A stretch of 32,617 bases of DNA from Butyrivibrio sp. (GTDB lineage: Bacteria > Bacillota > Clostridia > Lachnospirales > Lachnospiraceae): positions 1-32,617 of the forward strand of contig JAFSQI010000033.1 of NCBI GenBank assembly GCA_017446685.1. The letters are read 5' to 3'. The translations under genes were made by a program, and so were the position numbers. Below are positions 16,789-28,300 of this stretch, piece by piece; within the stretch, counting starts at the first letter, position 1; every line of letters starts with the position of its first letter. The notes beneath the pieces are model-generated. The model ran no database searches, was not told where the DNA came from, and saw nothing but the letters and a program-made list of their open reading frames with translations.

Positions 16789-16822
16789 ACAAAGGCTGTC
16801 GCAAAAATGCGGCAGCCTTTGT
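16789..16822. terminator. Bidirectional terminator between LysM and chemoreceptor genes
   Basis: ACAAAGGCTG (16789-16798) pairs with CAGCCTTTGT (16813-16822), extended inward by CGC/GCG around an A-rich loop. It lies between convergent genes and ends 10 bases from the chemoreceptor stop, so it can serve both strands. Confidence 0.75.
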
Positions 16823-16832
16823 AACAATGTTA

Positions 16833-18587
16833 TTATCCGGGTAATTCAACCTTGAAATATTTAACGTTTGTGGTCAATTCTTCAGCAATTTTTTGAAGCT
16901 CTTTTGCCTGCTCTGCAACAGATTCCATAGTACTGTCAAGCTGCACTAAAGAAGCGCTTGTTTCTTCTGTTGATGCAGCATTTTCTTCAGAAATACTTGA
17001 CAGGGATTCTACTGAGTTAAGAATTTTTTCCTTGTCCTGATTCATTGTTTCAACAAGTTGGGCAATCTGTTTATTTCCTTCCTCTGTTTCTTTTAGAAGA
17101 AGCAGCATTTCATCAAAGGACTGACTCATTTCTTCAAGGGCTGCAGCTTCATTCGATGTAGCTTCTTTTATGCTCTCAGTAAGAGCTTTATTGTTTCCTG
17201 AATATTCTGTAATAGTAGAAAGCATGTTGCTGATGTTACCTGCAAGATTGTTGGTTTCTTCTGCGAGGTCTTTGATGTTGTCTGCAACTACTGCAAAACC
17301 TTTTCCGGCTTCGCCTGCTCTTGCAGCTTCGATGCTGGCATTCAGGGCAAGGAGGTTAGTCTGACTTGCAATTGAAATGATAGAAGCGGCGGCAGATGAT
17401 ATATCAGCAACCACATTTGCGGTTTCATTGACCGAATCTGCAACCTGACTTGCCATTGCGTCAGTCTTTTGATCCTGTATCTTGATTTGTTCAAGCTGAT
17501 TTTTTACTTTGGTAGATTCGTTGTATACCAGGCGCCCTTTTTCCAAATTGCTGTTGGCTGAATCACGTACACTATCAACAGAATCGCCCATGTTTGTAGT
17601 GATGGAAGAGGTGCTCTGAACATCCTGTGCCATAGCAGTTGCGCCTGTTGCAAGGTCATTTACGGCAGAACTGATATCAGCTGTTGTGCTTTGAGAAATT
17701 GTTATCTTATCTTTGGTGAGTTCTGCTTTAGTATTTACTGAATCTGCATGATCAATAACTTTTACAAGAGCATTTCTCAGGTCATGTCGCATTTTTTCAA
17801 GAGAGGAACCTATGTTATTAAAATCTGTCACAAAGCTGTTTAGATGGATTTTTGTTACAAAGTCACCACTTGCGATTTTATCAACAGAGCTTCCGATACT
17901 TTTAAGACTCTTTATTATGTTAAGAAGGTTATAAATAGTAAATACGAGAAGTACAACAGCAATTATTGTGAAAATTAAAGCAGATCCTACTATTTTCTTT
18001 GTGACTATACCGCTGTTGTGATCTTTTTCTGAAATTGCCCATTGTTCAACTATATCGTTCATTTTGCTAAGTGAACCTCTGGCAACTTCAAACTGATTGG
18101 CAAAGGCTTCTACATCACCTTCCATCGTAGTAAAGTTGTATGAGTTCTGCCAGGTATTAAATTCTGTTAAAAAAGTTGAGTAAAGAGAGGAAAACGTTTG
18201 CCCATCTTCTGAAGTAATAGTGGTGTACAGAAAAGTATTTTTCTGAGCAATTGCAGCAGCTTCTTTTATTCCCTCCAAAGTCTGGGTTACATTTGAGGTA
18301 TATTGCTCTTTGTATGATGCTAATACTTCTGCAGGAGCATATTGGGCATAAGCTATAGCCTGGGTTCCGCCTAGCATAGCCTGGTAGAAATCTCTATCTG
18401 AATTGATGAGTCCGGTGCTGATAGTATAGAGCATGTCATAGTAGACTTCTTTATCATTTGCTTCAATCTGCTTCATTTCAATACTGCTGTAAATAATGCT
18501 TGAAATCAGTGCGATTATTAGAGGAATTGTAACGAGGAGCAGAATTGCTGACATACTTGCCTGAAACTTTGATTTATTGTTTTCCAT
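16833..18587 (-). CDS. Methyl-accepting chemotaxis protein
   Basis: A 584-residue chemoreceptor. TM1 at ~13-35, an extracellular helical-bundle sensor of ~165 residues (36-199), TM2 at ~200-226, HAMP at ~220-275 and a long coiled-coil signalling domain. The hairpin tip near residues 405-445 carries the conserved [24 protein letters not shown]. There is no C-terminal CheR-tethering pentapeptide; the chain ends [10 protein letters not shown]. It would report to CheA/CheW, which are not in the window; the ligand is unknown. AGGAGG (18601-18596, minus strand) is a strong ribosome site for the ATG at 18587. A near-perfect 30-bp palindrome lies in the leader. Confidence 0.93.
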   Translation of the reverse strand: MENNKSKFQASMSAILLLVTIPLIIALISSIIYSSIEMKQIEANDKEVYYDMLYTISTGLINSDRDFYQAMLGGTQAIAYAQYAPAEVLASYKEQYTSNVTQTLEGIKEAAAIAQKNTFLYTTITSEDGQTFSSLYSTFLTEFNTWQNSYNFTTMEGDVEAFANQFEVARGSLSKMNDIVEQWAISEKDHNSGIVTKKIVGSALIFTIIAVVLLVFTIYNLLNIIKSLKSIGSSVDKIASGDFVTKIHLNSFVTDFNNIGSSLEKMRHDLRNALVKVIDHADSVNTKAELTKDKITISQSTTADISSAVNDLATGATAMAQDVQSTSSITTNMGDSVDSVRDSANSNLEKGRLVYNESTKVKNQLEQIKIQDQKTDAMASQVADSVNETANVVADISSAAASIISIASQTNLLALNASIEAARAGEAGKGFAVVADNIKDLAEETNNLAGNISNMLSTITEYSGNNKALTESIKEATSNEAAALEEMSQSFDEMLLLLKETEEGNKQIAQLVETMNQDKEKILNSVESLSSISEENAASTEETSASLVQLDSTMESVAEQAKELQKIAEELTTNVKYFKVELPG

Positions 18588-18944
18588 GAATTTACCTCCT
18601 GTAAACTATCAGAATCCTAATCTTAAGTAAGCGTCAGATGAATCTGCCGCTTACTATTATTATAATGTTTCGACGCTTATACGACTATAAAAAAACGATA
18701 AAAAATTGCTAAGAAAAAATGCCTCAAAGCCTTGCTACGCATGTGTTTGATGAAAACATACTACATAAATGCGCCTATTTTTCTTAAAAATAAAAATATA
18801 ACGTTTTTATTTGCTTATTTTGGCAAGTACAATATAGCTTTTTTAAGTTATAATTTAGTTGATTGTAGGATAATTTTTTACAAACAATATTCACACAAAA
18901 TACAAATGTTTTATGTATTATGATAGGTATAGGAGGAATTTATT
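18588..18944. other. Intergenic region between chemoreceptor and zinc-ribbon genes
   Basis: This 357-base divergent spacer is very AT-rich. Apart from the leader palindrome and minus-strand -10 described separately, it holds an AT-only hairpin (18788-18796 with 18804-18812) and a TATAAT at 18849-18854 whose nearest -35-like TTGGCA (18820) is 23 bases away, too far for a normal promoter. A 63-codon open frame at 18732-18923 has no ribosome site or recognisable content. I see no gene here. Confidence 0.6.
18626..18655. promoter_or_regulatory. Near-perfect palindrome in the chemoreceptor leader
   Basis: AGTAAGCGTCAGAT (18626-18639) and ATCTGCCGCTTACT (18642-18655) pair at 13 of 14 positions with only two bases between them. 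On the minus strand it lies just downstream of TATAAT (18664 to 18659), the best -10 for the chemoreceptor, so it covers the likely transcription start. It could be an operator, or a hairpin at the 5' end of the mRNA. Confidence 0.5.
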
Positions 18945-19370
18945 ATGGATAGAATGAAACAATTCGGATATCGCTTAAACAGTTCACTTGCTCGTTTGTT
19001 TTATGGTAGAAACGGTTTTGACAATATGGCAAGAGCAAGTTACATTCTTGGTCTTATTCTTATAGTTTTAAATGTTTTCACAGGTTTTGGCTGGCTTTAT
19101 TATTTATATATTTTATTAATTGGATATTCTATTTTCAGAGCATTTTCGAGAAATATTCAAAAAAGATATGCAGAGAATCAAAAATTCATGGAAGTTACAA
19201 AGGTTCCACGTTCATTTTTTAAAATGTGCTACATGCAGATTAGAGATATAAAGTACAGCAGATATTATATATGCGGAAAATGTCATCAACAGATACGTGT
19301 TCCAAGAGGAAAGGGCAGGATAGAAATCACTTGTCCGAGATGCAGAAATAAGTTTGTTAAGAGAACCTGA
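18945..19370 (+). CDS. Two-helix membrane protein with C-terminal zinc ribbon
   Basis: 141 residues: a basic N-terminus, two adjacent hydrophobic segments (~33-47 and ~49-66), a basic linker, then a C-terminal zinc ribbon with Cys110, Cys113, Cys130 and Cys133 (CGKC and CPRC). The ribbon would lie in the cytoplasm. AGGAGG (18931-18936) precedes the ATG. The DnaJ-domain gene starts 27 bases after the stop, so the two are probably co-transcribed. Function is not established; the pairing suggests a membrane-linked chaperone or quality-control role, which is inference. Confidence 0.72.
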   Translation: MDRMKQFGYRLNSSLARLFYGRNGFDNMARASYILGLILIVLNVFTGFGWLYYLYILLIGYSIFRAFSRNIQKRYAENQKFMEVTKVPRSFFKMCYMQIRDIKYSRYYICGKCHQQIRVPRGKGRIEITCPRCRNKFVKRT

Positions 19371-19397
19371 GTTTTTACAGATAAAGAGGAAAAAAGT

Positions 19398-19931
19398 ATG
19401 GTAATGAATCCATATCAGGTGTTGGGAGTTGATCCTTCCGCAACCCAGGAAGAAATAAAAAAGGCATACAGAACGCTTGCAAAAAAGTATCATCCTGATT
19501 TACATCCTGGTGATCAGAATGCTGCAGCTAAAATGAATGAGATAAATGAAGCTTATACTATTCTGACTAAGCCTCATACTGCCAGAGGCAATTCGTATTC
19601 TGGAAATTACGAAAGGACATATCGCGGGCAGGGAACCTACAATGGTTCACATTTTGAGCAGAGATCATACAGCAACGGATATAGTAATGATCAGAATAAC
19701 GAGTATGAGAATCCATTTGAGAATTTTGGCGGATTTTATTGGAGCTATAATGGTAATTCCAACATGAATTCGACAAATAATTCTTATAATTTTGGAAACG
19801 GATGGAACAATCAGCAGTGGTATGGCAGGAGACAAACAGGAGGAGTAAGTATATTTACAAGGCTTGTGAGATGGTTCCTTGCTTATCAGCTTATATCGTT
19901 TCTTTTTAGAATGTTATTGTATATACATTAA
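19398..19931 (+). CDS. Membrane-anchored J-domain protein
   Basis: 177 residues. A J-domain at 4-57 ([23 protein letters not shown] at 32-34, [10 protein letters not shown]) would stimulate the ATPase of an Hsp70 such as DnaK. A Gly/Asn/Tyr/Ser-rich stretch (~62-145) follows, then a hydrophobic C-terminus (~150-177, [23 protein letters not shown]) that probably anchors the protein in the membrane. It lacks the zinc-finger and substrate-binding parts of DnaJ, so it is a class III J-protein. Start ATG 19398 has AGAGGA 7 bases upstream; ATG 19404 is an alternative. A strong terminator follows. Confidence 0.88.
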   Translation: MVMNPYQVLGVDPSATQEEIKKAYRTLAKKYHPDLHPGDQNAAAKMNEINEAYTILTKPHTARGNSYSGNYERTYRGQGTYNGSHFEQRSYSNGYSNDQNNEYENPFENFGGFYWSYNGNSNMNSTNNSYNFGNGWNNQQWYGRRQTGGVSIFTRLVRWFLAYQLISFLFRMLLYIH

Positions 19932-19967
19932 AAAGAGTCGCCGGAAAAAACGGCGACTCTTTTTCTG
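19930..19967. terminator. Bidirectional terminator between J-protein and permease genes
   Basis: A 14-bp perfect stem, AAAAAGAGTCGCCG (19930-19943) with its complement at 19951-19964, closes a 7-base loop with A/T-runs on both sides. It lies between convergent genes and can serve both. Confidence 0.93.
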
Positions 19968-19980
19968 ATTTGATGATTCT

Positions 19981-21288
19981 TTAACCAAGCGCTGAGAACA
20001 GTATCTTTAATATGAACAGTATTGCAACAATCCATGTCATGGCAGTAAGTTCTTTGTGCTTTCCGGAGAAGAGCTTAATAACTACAAATGAAAGAATACC
20101 AAACATGATGCCGTCTGAAATACTTGATGCACATATCATAAAGATTATTGTAAGGAATGCAGGAACGCCTTCAGTCAAGTCATCGAAATTGATGTCTTTA
20201 ATAGGAGATATCATCATTACGCCCACAATAATAAGCGCAGGAGCTGTTGCTGCACTTGGGATTGAACCAAATAAAGGCTCAAGGAACAGTGAAACCAGGA
20301 AAAGAACACCTACAGTAACTGCTGTAAGACCTGTTCTTCCGCCTTCTGCAACTCCTGAAGAACTTTCTACAAAAGTTGTGATTGTAGAAGTTCCGAAGAT
20401 TGAACCTGTTGTTGTTCCGATAGCGTCAGCCATAAGTGCCTGTTTGGCGTTTGGAATAGATCCGTCTTCTTTTATGATACCTGATTTGCCGGCACATGCG
20501 ATCAGAGTTCCTACTGTGTCAAACATATCAATGTAGAGGAAAGTAAATACAATAACAACAAAATCAAATATAGAACGTGTGCTTGCTGTGATTTCACCAA
20601 AAGCAAAGTCAAAGAAATAAGGTGCAGGTGGAAGATATGTTCCGCCGGCATAAGTTGTTACTCCGAAAGGAATACCGATAAGTGTGGTAATGATGATTCC
20701 TATGAGAAGAGCACCTTTAACTTTTTTGGCAAGAAGAATTGCTGTGATAACAAGTCCAAGCATTGCAATTCCTGATGTTCCTGAATACCACTGAGGATTA
20801 AGTGCTGTGATATTGCTTGGGTCAGAAACAATGATTCCTGCATTTTTAAGACCAATGTAAGCAACAAAGAGACCAACTCCGGCACCGATTGCTTTTTTAA
20901 GGTTGGCAGGGATACTTGTGATAATGGCTTCACGTATGCGGGTCAAAGTCATTATGATAAAAATAATACCTTCTACGAAAACTGCGGACAGAGCCCAACG
21001 CCATGAATATCCCATTCCGATGCATACAGTATATGCAAAAAGCGCATTTAGTCCCATTCCTGCTGAAAGTGCAAATGGGAGATTTGCATATAATCCCATG
21101 ATGAGACATCCGATTGCAGATGCAATAGCTGTGGCTGCAAATACCTTTCCAAATTCCATTCCGGACTCAGAAAGAATAAGCGGATTAACGGCAAGAATAT
21201 ACGCCATGGTCATAAAGGTGGTTATTCCGGCCATTATTTCGGTACGTACATCAGTACCGTTTTCTTTTAATTTGAAAAACTTCTCCAT
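19981..21288 (-). CDS. NCS2/AzgA-type purine (hypoxanthine/guanine/adenine) permease
   Basis: A 435-residue polytopic membrane protein. The N-terminus (ENGTDVRTEIMAGITTFMTM, AYILAVNPLILSESGM) is typical of the AzgA/PbuG branch, as are LPFALSAGMGLNALFAY and the later GTSTITTFVESSSGVAEGGR. These carriers import purine bases by proton symport. AGAGG lies before the ATG on the minus strand. A minus-strand extended -10 (TGGTAGAAT, -10 at 21349-21344) lies 56 bases upstream. I looked for a purine riboswitch in the leader and did not find one. Confidence 0.93.
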   Translation of the reverse strand: MEKFFKLKENGTDVRTEIMAGITTFMTMAYILAVNPLILSESGMEFGKVFAATAIASAIGCLIMGLYANLPFALSAGMGLNALFAYTVCIGMGYSWRWALSAVFVEGIIFIIMTLTRIREAIITSIPANLKKAIGAGVGLFVAYIGLKNAGIIVSDPSNITALNPQWYSGTSGIAMLGLVITAILLAKKVKGALLIGIIITTLIGIPFGVTTYAGGTYLPPAPYFFDFAFGEITASTRSIFDFVVIVFTFLYIDMFDTVGTLIACAGKSGIIKEDGSIPNAKQALMADAIGTTTGSIFGTSTITTFVESSSGVAEGGRTGLTAVTVGVLFLVSLFLEPLFGSIPSAATAPALIIVGVMMISPIKDINFDDLTEGVPAFLTIIFMICASSISDGIMFGILSFVVIKLFSGKHKELTAMTWIVAILFILKILFSALG

Positions 21289-21515
21289 TAGTACCTCTTT
21301 CTATCGGATAAATACCCGATAAATCTATTTTTCCCGAATTAAGATTCTACCATAAATGCCCGGTAAAAAAAACAAGTATTAAGCAAAGATTTCGTTATGA
21401 AAATTAAATAATATTTTCATACAATATTTAGAAAATTAATTTCAATCGTGAAGTATACTTTATTAGTGCTTTAATAATTGTTAGCCTAATTATTTTGAGG
21501 GAAAATGGGGGGAAA

Positions 21516-22361
21516 ATGAATTATTCAGTTAGATTTCTTAATCCGTCGGAACTATATCTTTATCCGGAAATCCCGGAGTATTTCCGTTTATTAAATGATC
21601 ATTTTTGTGAGATGATCGGTTTTATTTTTGAAAATGAGCTTGCTGGTTTATTGGTTGCAACAACTAATAAAGATGCCTCCATAGCCGCAAGATTACAATA
21701 TATGTATTTCGCAGATGGGAAAAAAAGCATAAGGCTTATGCATTATATGCTGTCAATTCTTTGTGATGAGCTTAAGAAAAAAGGTATAAGTGAGCTTGAA
21801 TATTTTTATTGTCTTTTGGGAAATATTCCTGAAGAAGCACTTAAACCGGCAGATTTTAATAAGCTTGGATTTAAAAAAGAAAGCGCCGCTATACATGGTT
21901 GTGGATGGTATGTGCAGGATGTTTTTGACACGGATTTTTTTATAAATATGATGCCATTTGCCACAAGTAATGAATGCCTGAAGGGTTTTTCAAATTTCTC
22001 GGAAAATCGCAATCTGATCAATTTAAGAAAACTTGGTGAAGGTGCAAAGAAAGCATTAATTGAGAGCCCTTACGGGAAATTTTACATTTCTGATAATGAT
22101 GTACTTGGAATGCTTACTATGGAAATGAAAGATGATAAAACGATAATTGTTCCGGATTTTTTTGTCAAAGGAAATACTGATTCGTATAAAGTATTTGAAG
22201 AACTTCTGGCGGGGGTTCTTGATCTTGGACTTGAAGGACAAGGAATGGATGCCAGAATTTTCGGCAGATTCAGCGATGAAACTCAGTTGGAAAAAATGGA
22301 GAATATCTTTGGAAAATCAACTATTCCGGTGAGTTTTGAGCGATATAGTTTAATTCTTTGA
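21516..22361 (+). CDS. GNAT-like protein with degenerate acetyl-CoA loop, partner of the giant gene
   Basis: 281 residues, cytoplasmic. The first ~130 follow the GNAT acetyltransferase pattern (GFIFENELAGLLVA, then LMHYMLSILCDELKKKGISEL, then FNKLGFKKE), but the acetyl-CoA loop RxxGxG is not visible (ADGKKSIRL), so activity is doubtful. The second half (~150-281) may be a further divergent GNAT-like unit (GLEGQGMDARIFGRF) but cannot be assigned. ATG 21516 has a G-run ribosome site (GGGGGG); TTG 21495 is less likely. The stop is 17 bases before the ATG of the 2643-residue gene, whose ribosome site overlaps this end, so the two are almost certainly one operon. Confidence 0.62.
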   Translation: MNYSVRFLNPSELYLYPEIPEYFRLLNDHFCEMIGFIFENELAGLLVATTNKDASIAARLQYMYFADGKKSIRLMHYMLSILCDELKKKGISELEYFYCLLGNIPEEALKPADFNKLGFKKESAAIHGCGWYVQDVFDTDFFINMMPFATSNECLKGFSNFSENRNLINLRKLGEGAKKALIESPYGKFYISDNDVLGMLTMEMKDDKTIIVPDFFVKGNTDSYKVFEELLAGVLDLGLEGQGMDARIFGRFSDETQLEKMENIFGKSTIPVSFERYSLIL

Positions 22362-22378
22362 CAGAGGGGAAATTTAAA

Positions 22379-25300
22379 ATGGGAAATAATGAGGAAATGC
22401 TTCAAAAACCTAAGAAGAAGCAGGTTATAGATACTAATGAGCCGACAATACTTGAACAGGACCAGACTTTCGTATCACCATATCAGGTAATGGACAAAGC
22501 TGCAATCGAGTGGGATACTGTCAGGAATTTTCATCAGAATTCCATGAAGATGACAAAGACAGATAATACCTATACAAATCAGTTTGAAAATCTTGATCTT
22601 TACGAACTTCGAAATCTTCTTGATACAGACAGTGAAAAAAAGTCAAAGACATTTGAGAGAATGTTTAATTCAGTAGATAATCTTCTGGAACTTGCCCAAA
22701 ATAACGGAACAAAGGAAATTGGAAACGGTAAATTTCTTTCAATGGATTTTGCCTCAGCTTTAAAAAAGGCAAAGACAAATACTTCCAAGTACATTTCAAG
22801 CAGGAAAAAGAGCTTTTATTTCTGGGAAAAGGGAAAGAGAAGAGTAGATATAGCAGAGCGAATAGAATTTCTTCTTTCACAACTTGATGAGGCAATAAAC
22901 AAAAGAATCGAAAAACTCGATAAGGATAAGAAGAAAGAAGCCGAGTACGTAAAAAAGGGTTATTCTAAAGAAAAAATCGAAGAGCTTATGGCAATAGAAA
23001 GTGTGGAAGAAGAAAGCCTTGACCTCACCAGGCTTCTTAAGAGTGGATTATTCGGGCCTTCTATTGATAAGGAAATGGAAGAAAGCATCAGCAAGAAGTG
23101 GATTGCCGGCAATTTTACCAAAGAACTTCTTGAAATGATCGGAGATAAAAAGGGTGCTAAGACCAAAGAGGAAAAGGACTCTTTAATTGCATTTATAGAA
23201 GGCACAAATGAGAGGCTTCTTGCCAATAAAATGACAGTTACGATTCTTATAGAGGCAGATGTAAAGGCTACACTTGGAATTTCTGTACTTAAGGATGACC
23301 TTAAGAGATATCTTAATGAAAAACTTCAGGCAAATGATCTTTTAACCCTTGATCCTAGAGTAATTGCCGAAAAGACCAAAGATTTGATTGAGGAATATTA
23401 TGAAAATAATAAGGAAGAGCTTGCCGCTTCAAGAGAAAGAATTAAGACATTAGGACATCAGCTTCCACTTGGAAAGAACTTTGATCAGAACAGATATCTT
23501 AGAAGCATTATTGATTTTCCGCAGGTTATCAATATGCTTCTTGCTTCTGATGAAGAATTTGAGGCTCAGCTTGAAGAAATTAAGCAGAAGATTTCTCAGG
23601 ATGACAAATTAATCGAAGATGAGCTCAAAAAGCATTTTTCTCCGGCTACAAGAAATGAAGTCATAAAAAGATTAAATGCCTACATGGGCGGACTTCGCCT
23701 TTTTGGCAGTACTGAATCAGTTCTTAATCAGGTAGGACTCTTCCGTGATGAAATGCAGTATATTGCGCCGGATGTATATAAAACCGAAAGAATGTTAAAA
23801 AGTGTAATGAGTAGTCTTGATGTGCCTGAATGTTATCGCGACTCATTCCTTGACTATATTACAAATGGTGTTCATGAGGAACTGAAAAATTACAAATTTG
23901 ACTTCTGGAAGGTAAGGGGAGAGGATTTTGCCAGAAATCTGAAAGCTAATACGAAAAATTATAATAAAAAAAATACTGTTCTTCTTTCTAAAGATGTATG
24001 GGATCAGTTGGAATCCTTGAAACTTGCCATGGGCGAGATGAAGCCTGAACAGTGTGAACTGGTTATTAAGCAGCTTATTGAAAGCGGCAGGATGGAAACA
24101 GGAAAGAAACTCAGCAGAAAAGAGTACATAACTAAAAGAAATTTTGAAGATCAGGAAAAGCTTCCGGTCAGACTTGAGCATATTGCAGTTGAAAAAGAAA
24201 AAATCAGCAATATAGGAAATTCCTATGATGATATGTTCTACATTCAGCTTTTTAACGATGGAAAGAAGCTTACTGATAATTATGAAGCGGTAGATGGTAT
24301 ATACAGGGACATTAAGACCTTTAACAATATTCAAAAGCATTACGGTATCTCAAAATATAAAGAAGTTAAGAAAGCACGTATAGAAAAACTTCATGAGCAT
24401 CTTAAGAACGAAGGAGTAAGCAGGGATAAATTCAGTTTATTTGATAAGAAACTTGCTTATCTGATTGACGTAGTGATCGATATTTCAGATGAGAATGTAT
24501 TTGCTGATGTAAGGCTTAGAAATGAGCGTGAAAACCTGGAAAAATTCGGAGTTCACAGCTTTGAAGATGTGCTTGCAAGGCTTGACAAGGATTTAATAAA
24601 GTGTATCGAAAATAATCAGGAAAACGATAAGGTAACTGAAGTTAAGGAAAAGTATGAGAAGGCACTTGAAACTATTTCTGATTATGATGATGGTGCATTT
24701 GAAAATATAGCAGAGATACTTGCAGATATTCCTGAAGTGTTTAAAGCTATGATGGATCCGGATCCAAAAGTTTTAAGCGATGTGATTGAGAACGTAATTG
24801 TGCCAAGATTTACTCCTGTCATGGATTCTTTATCGAAGCTTCAGGAGACGGAATTTCATGCACAGGCTATTCTTACTGAGTTTATTTATTCCAATAGAAG
24901 AGAAATCTTTAACGGAACTGATACAGGAACTTCAGAGGAATATCATACCCGTGTTAAGCAGTACGGTGAGAGAATACATGATCTAAAAATAAAGGGAAAT
25001 CTTTTATTTGCACAAAAAGCTATGGAAAATCAGCTTTATGCTCTTTTCCACAGAAATGAAAGCGAAAATCCTGATCCTAAGAAGCATGAAACCAAGAGAA
25101 GACTTCGCGGAGATGAGATAGTGCTTATCTCTGAAATCCTATACAGGCTTATGCTCGAGGCAGATGATGTAGAGTCTTTTGAAGGCCTTCTTGATAAAAA
25201 GACTACGGAAGAAAGAGCATTAAAACTTCTTGATGAGAATCTTGGAAAGCTTGGAAATGACTACGTATTTGACAAGGAAATAACAGACAAAGTCACTATT

Positions 25301-28300
25301 CCTACAAGTTCTTTGAACATTACTGAAGGCCAGAAAAAGAGAAATGAGATAATTTCCCGTAAGAATAAAGGAACAAGAGCAACTAAGAAATATCTTGGAT
25401 TTGATAACAGAAAGCTCAATAACATAAGACAGGGAAAATCACTTGTAAGAGTCAATGCAAAGGATTCAGTGTCTTTGACATATTCAAAGAAATCTGCTGA
25501 TCTCATAAGAGGAGCCTTAAAAGAGCAGATTGATTTCCTGCTGCCTGATGTAATCAAAGATGCAATTATTGAAACCTATGCCATCAACAGCAAAGATATC
25601 GTAGAAGATTATATATATGAGATAAACGGATCATTCCACAGTCTTATGTATCAGCATGCGGTTAAGCTTTATAACCTTTATCATTATCTTTTGACAGAAG
25701 ATAAAGCAAAGCCTGCCATGAGCGAAGAAGAAGCTCAGATGTATGTTGTCCACCACTTTGGAATAGAGAAAAACAGAGAAAAGCTCTATAACAATGATGA
25801 TTTGTCTGTGACCTTTAAAAGCATAGAGGAGTCTGATGATTTTATTAAGTTCAGACAGAATTACCTTCAGCTTAAAAATATCGAAAATATGGATATAAAT
25901 GATCCGGCAATCAAAAAGGACTTTTTCGATATTACAAGGGATATCAGAGCTGCGCTGATTACCGGACAGGGTGTAAGAACCGGTGAAAAATTAGAAGCTT
26001 CAATAATGAAGTGCAGCAGATATCTTGAAGAAACAAATAATCTTACAAAGATAATCCGCAAGATTGTTGAGGAATATAGAAAAGGTGAAGATGGGAAAAA
26101 CTTCATTTCAGATTATCATTTGAATGCAGAAGTACTTTCCCTTAGAAACTACTTTTCCGAAGATTTGATAAATGATCTCACAGAGGGAAAAGAGTTTGAT
26201 TCTAAAGCCTGGTATGACAAGGTTAAGGAAATATACGGAAATGATCTTTACAGAAAGAATCTTTTAGGATTTTCTGAAAGTGTTTCCTCGGAAAATTATG
26301 AAAAGTATAGGAAAAATGTTTCCGGATCGATTGGAAATGAGGCTCTTATCGAAAAAGTTATTGAGAATTCACAGATATTTTTCCATGGAAGACTCAATAA
26401 ATATCAGGCACTTGACAGTGATCAGAAGAAATTCTTTGCAGTTGCTCTTTTGATGATGGACAGAGGCACAATAGGCTACGGTACTAACGGAACTTCTGCT
26501 CTTCTTCTGGCTAAGGATAAAAGAAAAGAGTCCATGGACGAAATATCTGCAGAGCTTGATAAATATGTGCGCGGAGAGAATTACAACCTGAAAATTGATT
26601 ATACTGAGGCGCTGTATAAGCTCTGCGACTACAATATAAATTCTTTCCTCAATTTTGGAGAGAAGTACAAGATCAATGTTGAAGCCTATGAAAAGGCTAT
26701 GCAGTTTGCAAAGGCTGTTTATGAAAAGAAAAACAAAGAAGATGCATCCGGTGAAAAAGATTTAGAGAGGATGAAGGAAGGTACGTCTTCTATCGAAGCA
26801 GCTTTTATGGCAGCAGGAAAGCATCAGAAAAATGAAGTGGATAAGACTCGTGACATTGATTTTAAGCCTGAAGATGTCGTTGAAAGACTTCTTGGATTTG
26901 CTAAAAAAGATCAGGTCAGCAGAAAGTCTTTGGTACTTGGAGGAGCACTTGCTGTTACAGGCGCGGCTGTAATTTCGGGAGTTACTGTTGCAGAAAAGAA
27001 GATTATTGCAGCAAACCAAAAGGAAGTAGAAGAACAAAACAAACAAAATAATATTAAGCGCGAAGAAAAAAAGAAAAATCCGAATGTTGCCGTTAATGCA
27101 GACAGAGATGCAAAGAAAGTTACGACAACAAATGTTCAGGAAGGTGCAATTAATGCAGTTGGAAGTCTTGGACTTGGAATAGTCGGGGCAGGAATTAAGG
27201 TGGGTGATAAGCCTGCCAAGCAGTATGCAAGAATGAGAATGATAATAAAGCGCCTTGAAAAGATTTCAAAGAATAAGAGTGATATGAATCTTTTTGTGCG
27301 CATTATGCAGGATAGAACAGTTCTTGATAAGAGTACAAGTGGCTCGGATTCTCATGTTGACCAGGATTTAAGAGACAGACTATTTGAGGCGCTCACAGGA
27401 GATGTTACTATAGCAGGCAAAACTCTTGAAGGCTTTTCAGATAATGAATCCTGTCACAATGCCTATAATAACGCGCTTTCTTTCCAGCTTCGTGATGATA
27501 CTTTCTTTAAGGATAAGGTCATTGGCAAGGAACATTTTGCAGGCGGAGCTCTTGATCGCAAAACTATGGTTGACTGGGATCTTATCGAAAAAGCATTTGA
27601 GTTCATGGATGAAATCATGAATCGCAGAGCTACGATTGCAGCTACCGGAAAAGCAACCGATTTTATACGTCAGGCAGGAAATAATTATGCAATCAAAGAA
27701 CTTGATGAACTTGAGAAGAATTATAAAGAAAAGAAAGATTTTGATCTGGCTGCCTTCGAGAGTAAGTTAAAAGACAATCTTAACAAGGATATGGATAATC
27801 ACAATCCATTTACCAGTGAACCGTCAATAAACAGTGCGTATGCCGGCTATATGTCGCTTACCAATGCGGAAAAGAATCTTTTCTTTAAAGTACTGCAAAA
27901 CAGAGATCTTTTGGATATATCAAAGAAAAACTATATTCAGAACTATTTTGGCTGTAATGACAGAAATTATCTGAATCCTTCAGGAAGAAACAAGCTTGTG
28001 AGTGAATTTATAGAGAGCTCACTTTCAGACGGCATTGGTGTACAAATTGATGAGCAGGCTTATTACAATGCTATGAAGACACTTCTTTCAACTCAGGTAA
28101 GTGATGTGGTCGATTATCGAAGAACTAAGGATATAGCAGGCAAACAGTCAGAATTTATGTCACTTCTTCCCGGAAGAATGACAGGCATTTTCTCATATGA
28201 AAGATTCGGCTTTTTTGCCAGAGGAACAGCTATTGACTGGAAACTCTTTAAGAGAGCACTTCAGTTTGTCAATCGTGCAAAAAAAGAGCTGCAGGCACAG

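Noticed and set aside
18732-18923. 63-codon open frame in the chemoreceptor/zinc-ribbon spacer
   Set aside because: No ribosome site, no recognisable pattern, and composition as expected for AT-rich spacer DNA.
20012-20536. 174-codon plus-strand open frame opposite the permease gene
   Set aside because: It is a mirror of the permease reading frame with no family content; the permease motifs are unmistakable on the other strand.
21289-21515. Possible purine riboswitch in the leader of the purine permease
   Set aside because: The minus-strand leader was read for the conserved core (paired loops around TTTCTACC and the flanking TATAA stem). Only TACC-like fragments occur, without the three-way junction, so nothing is called.
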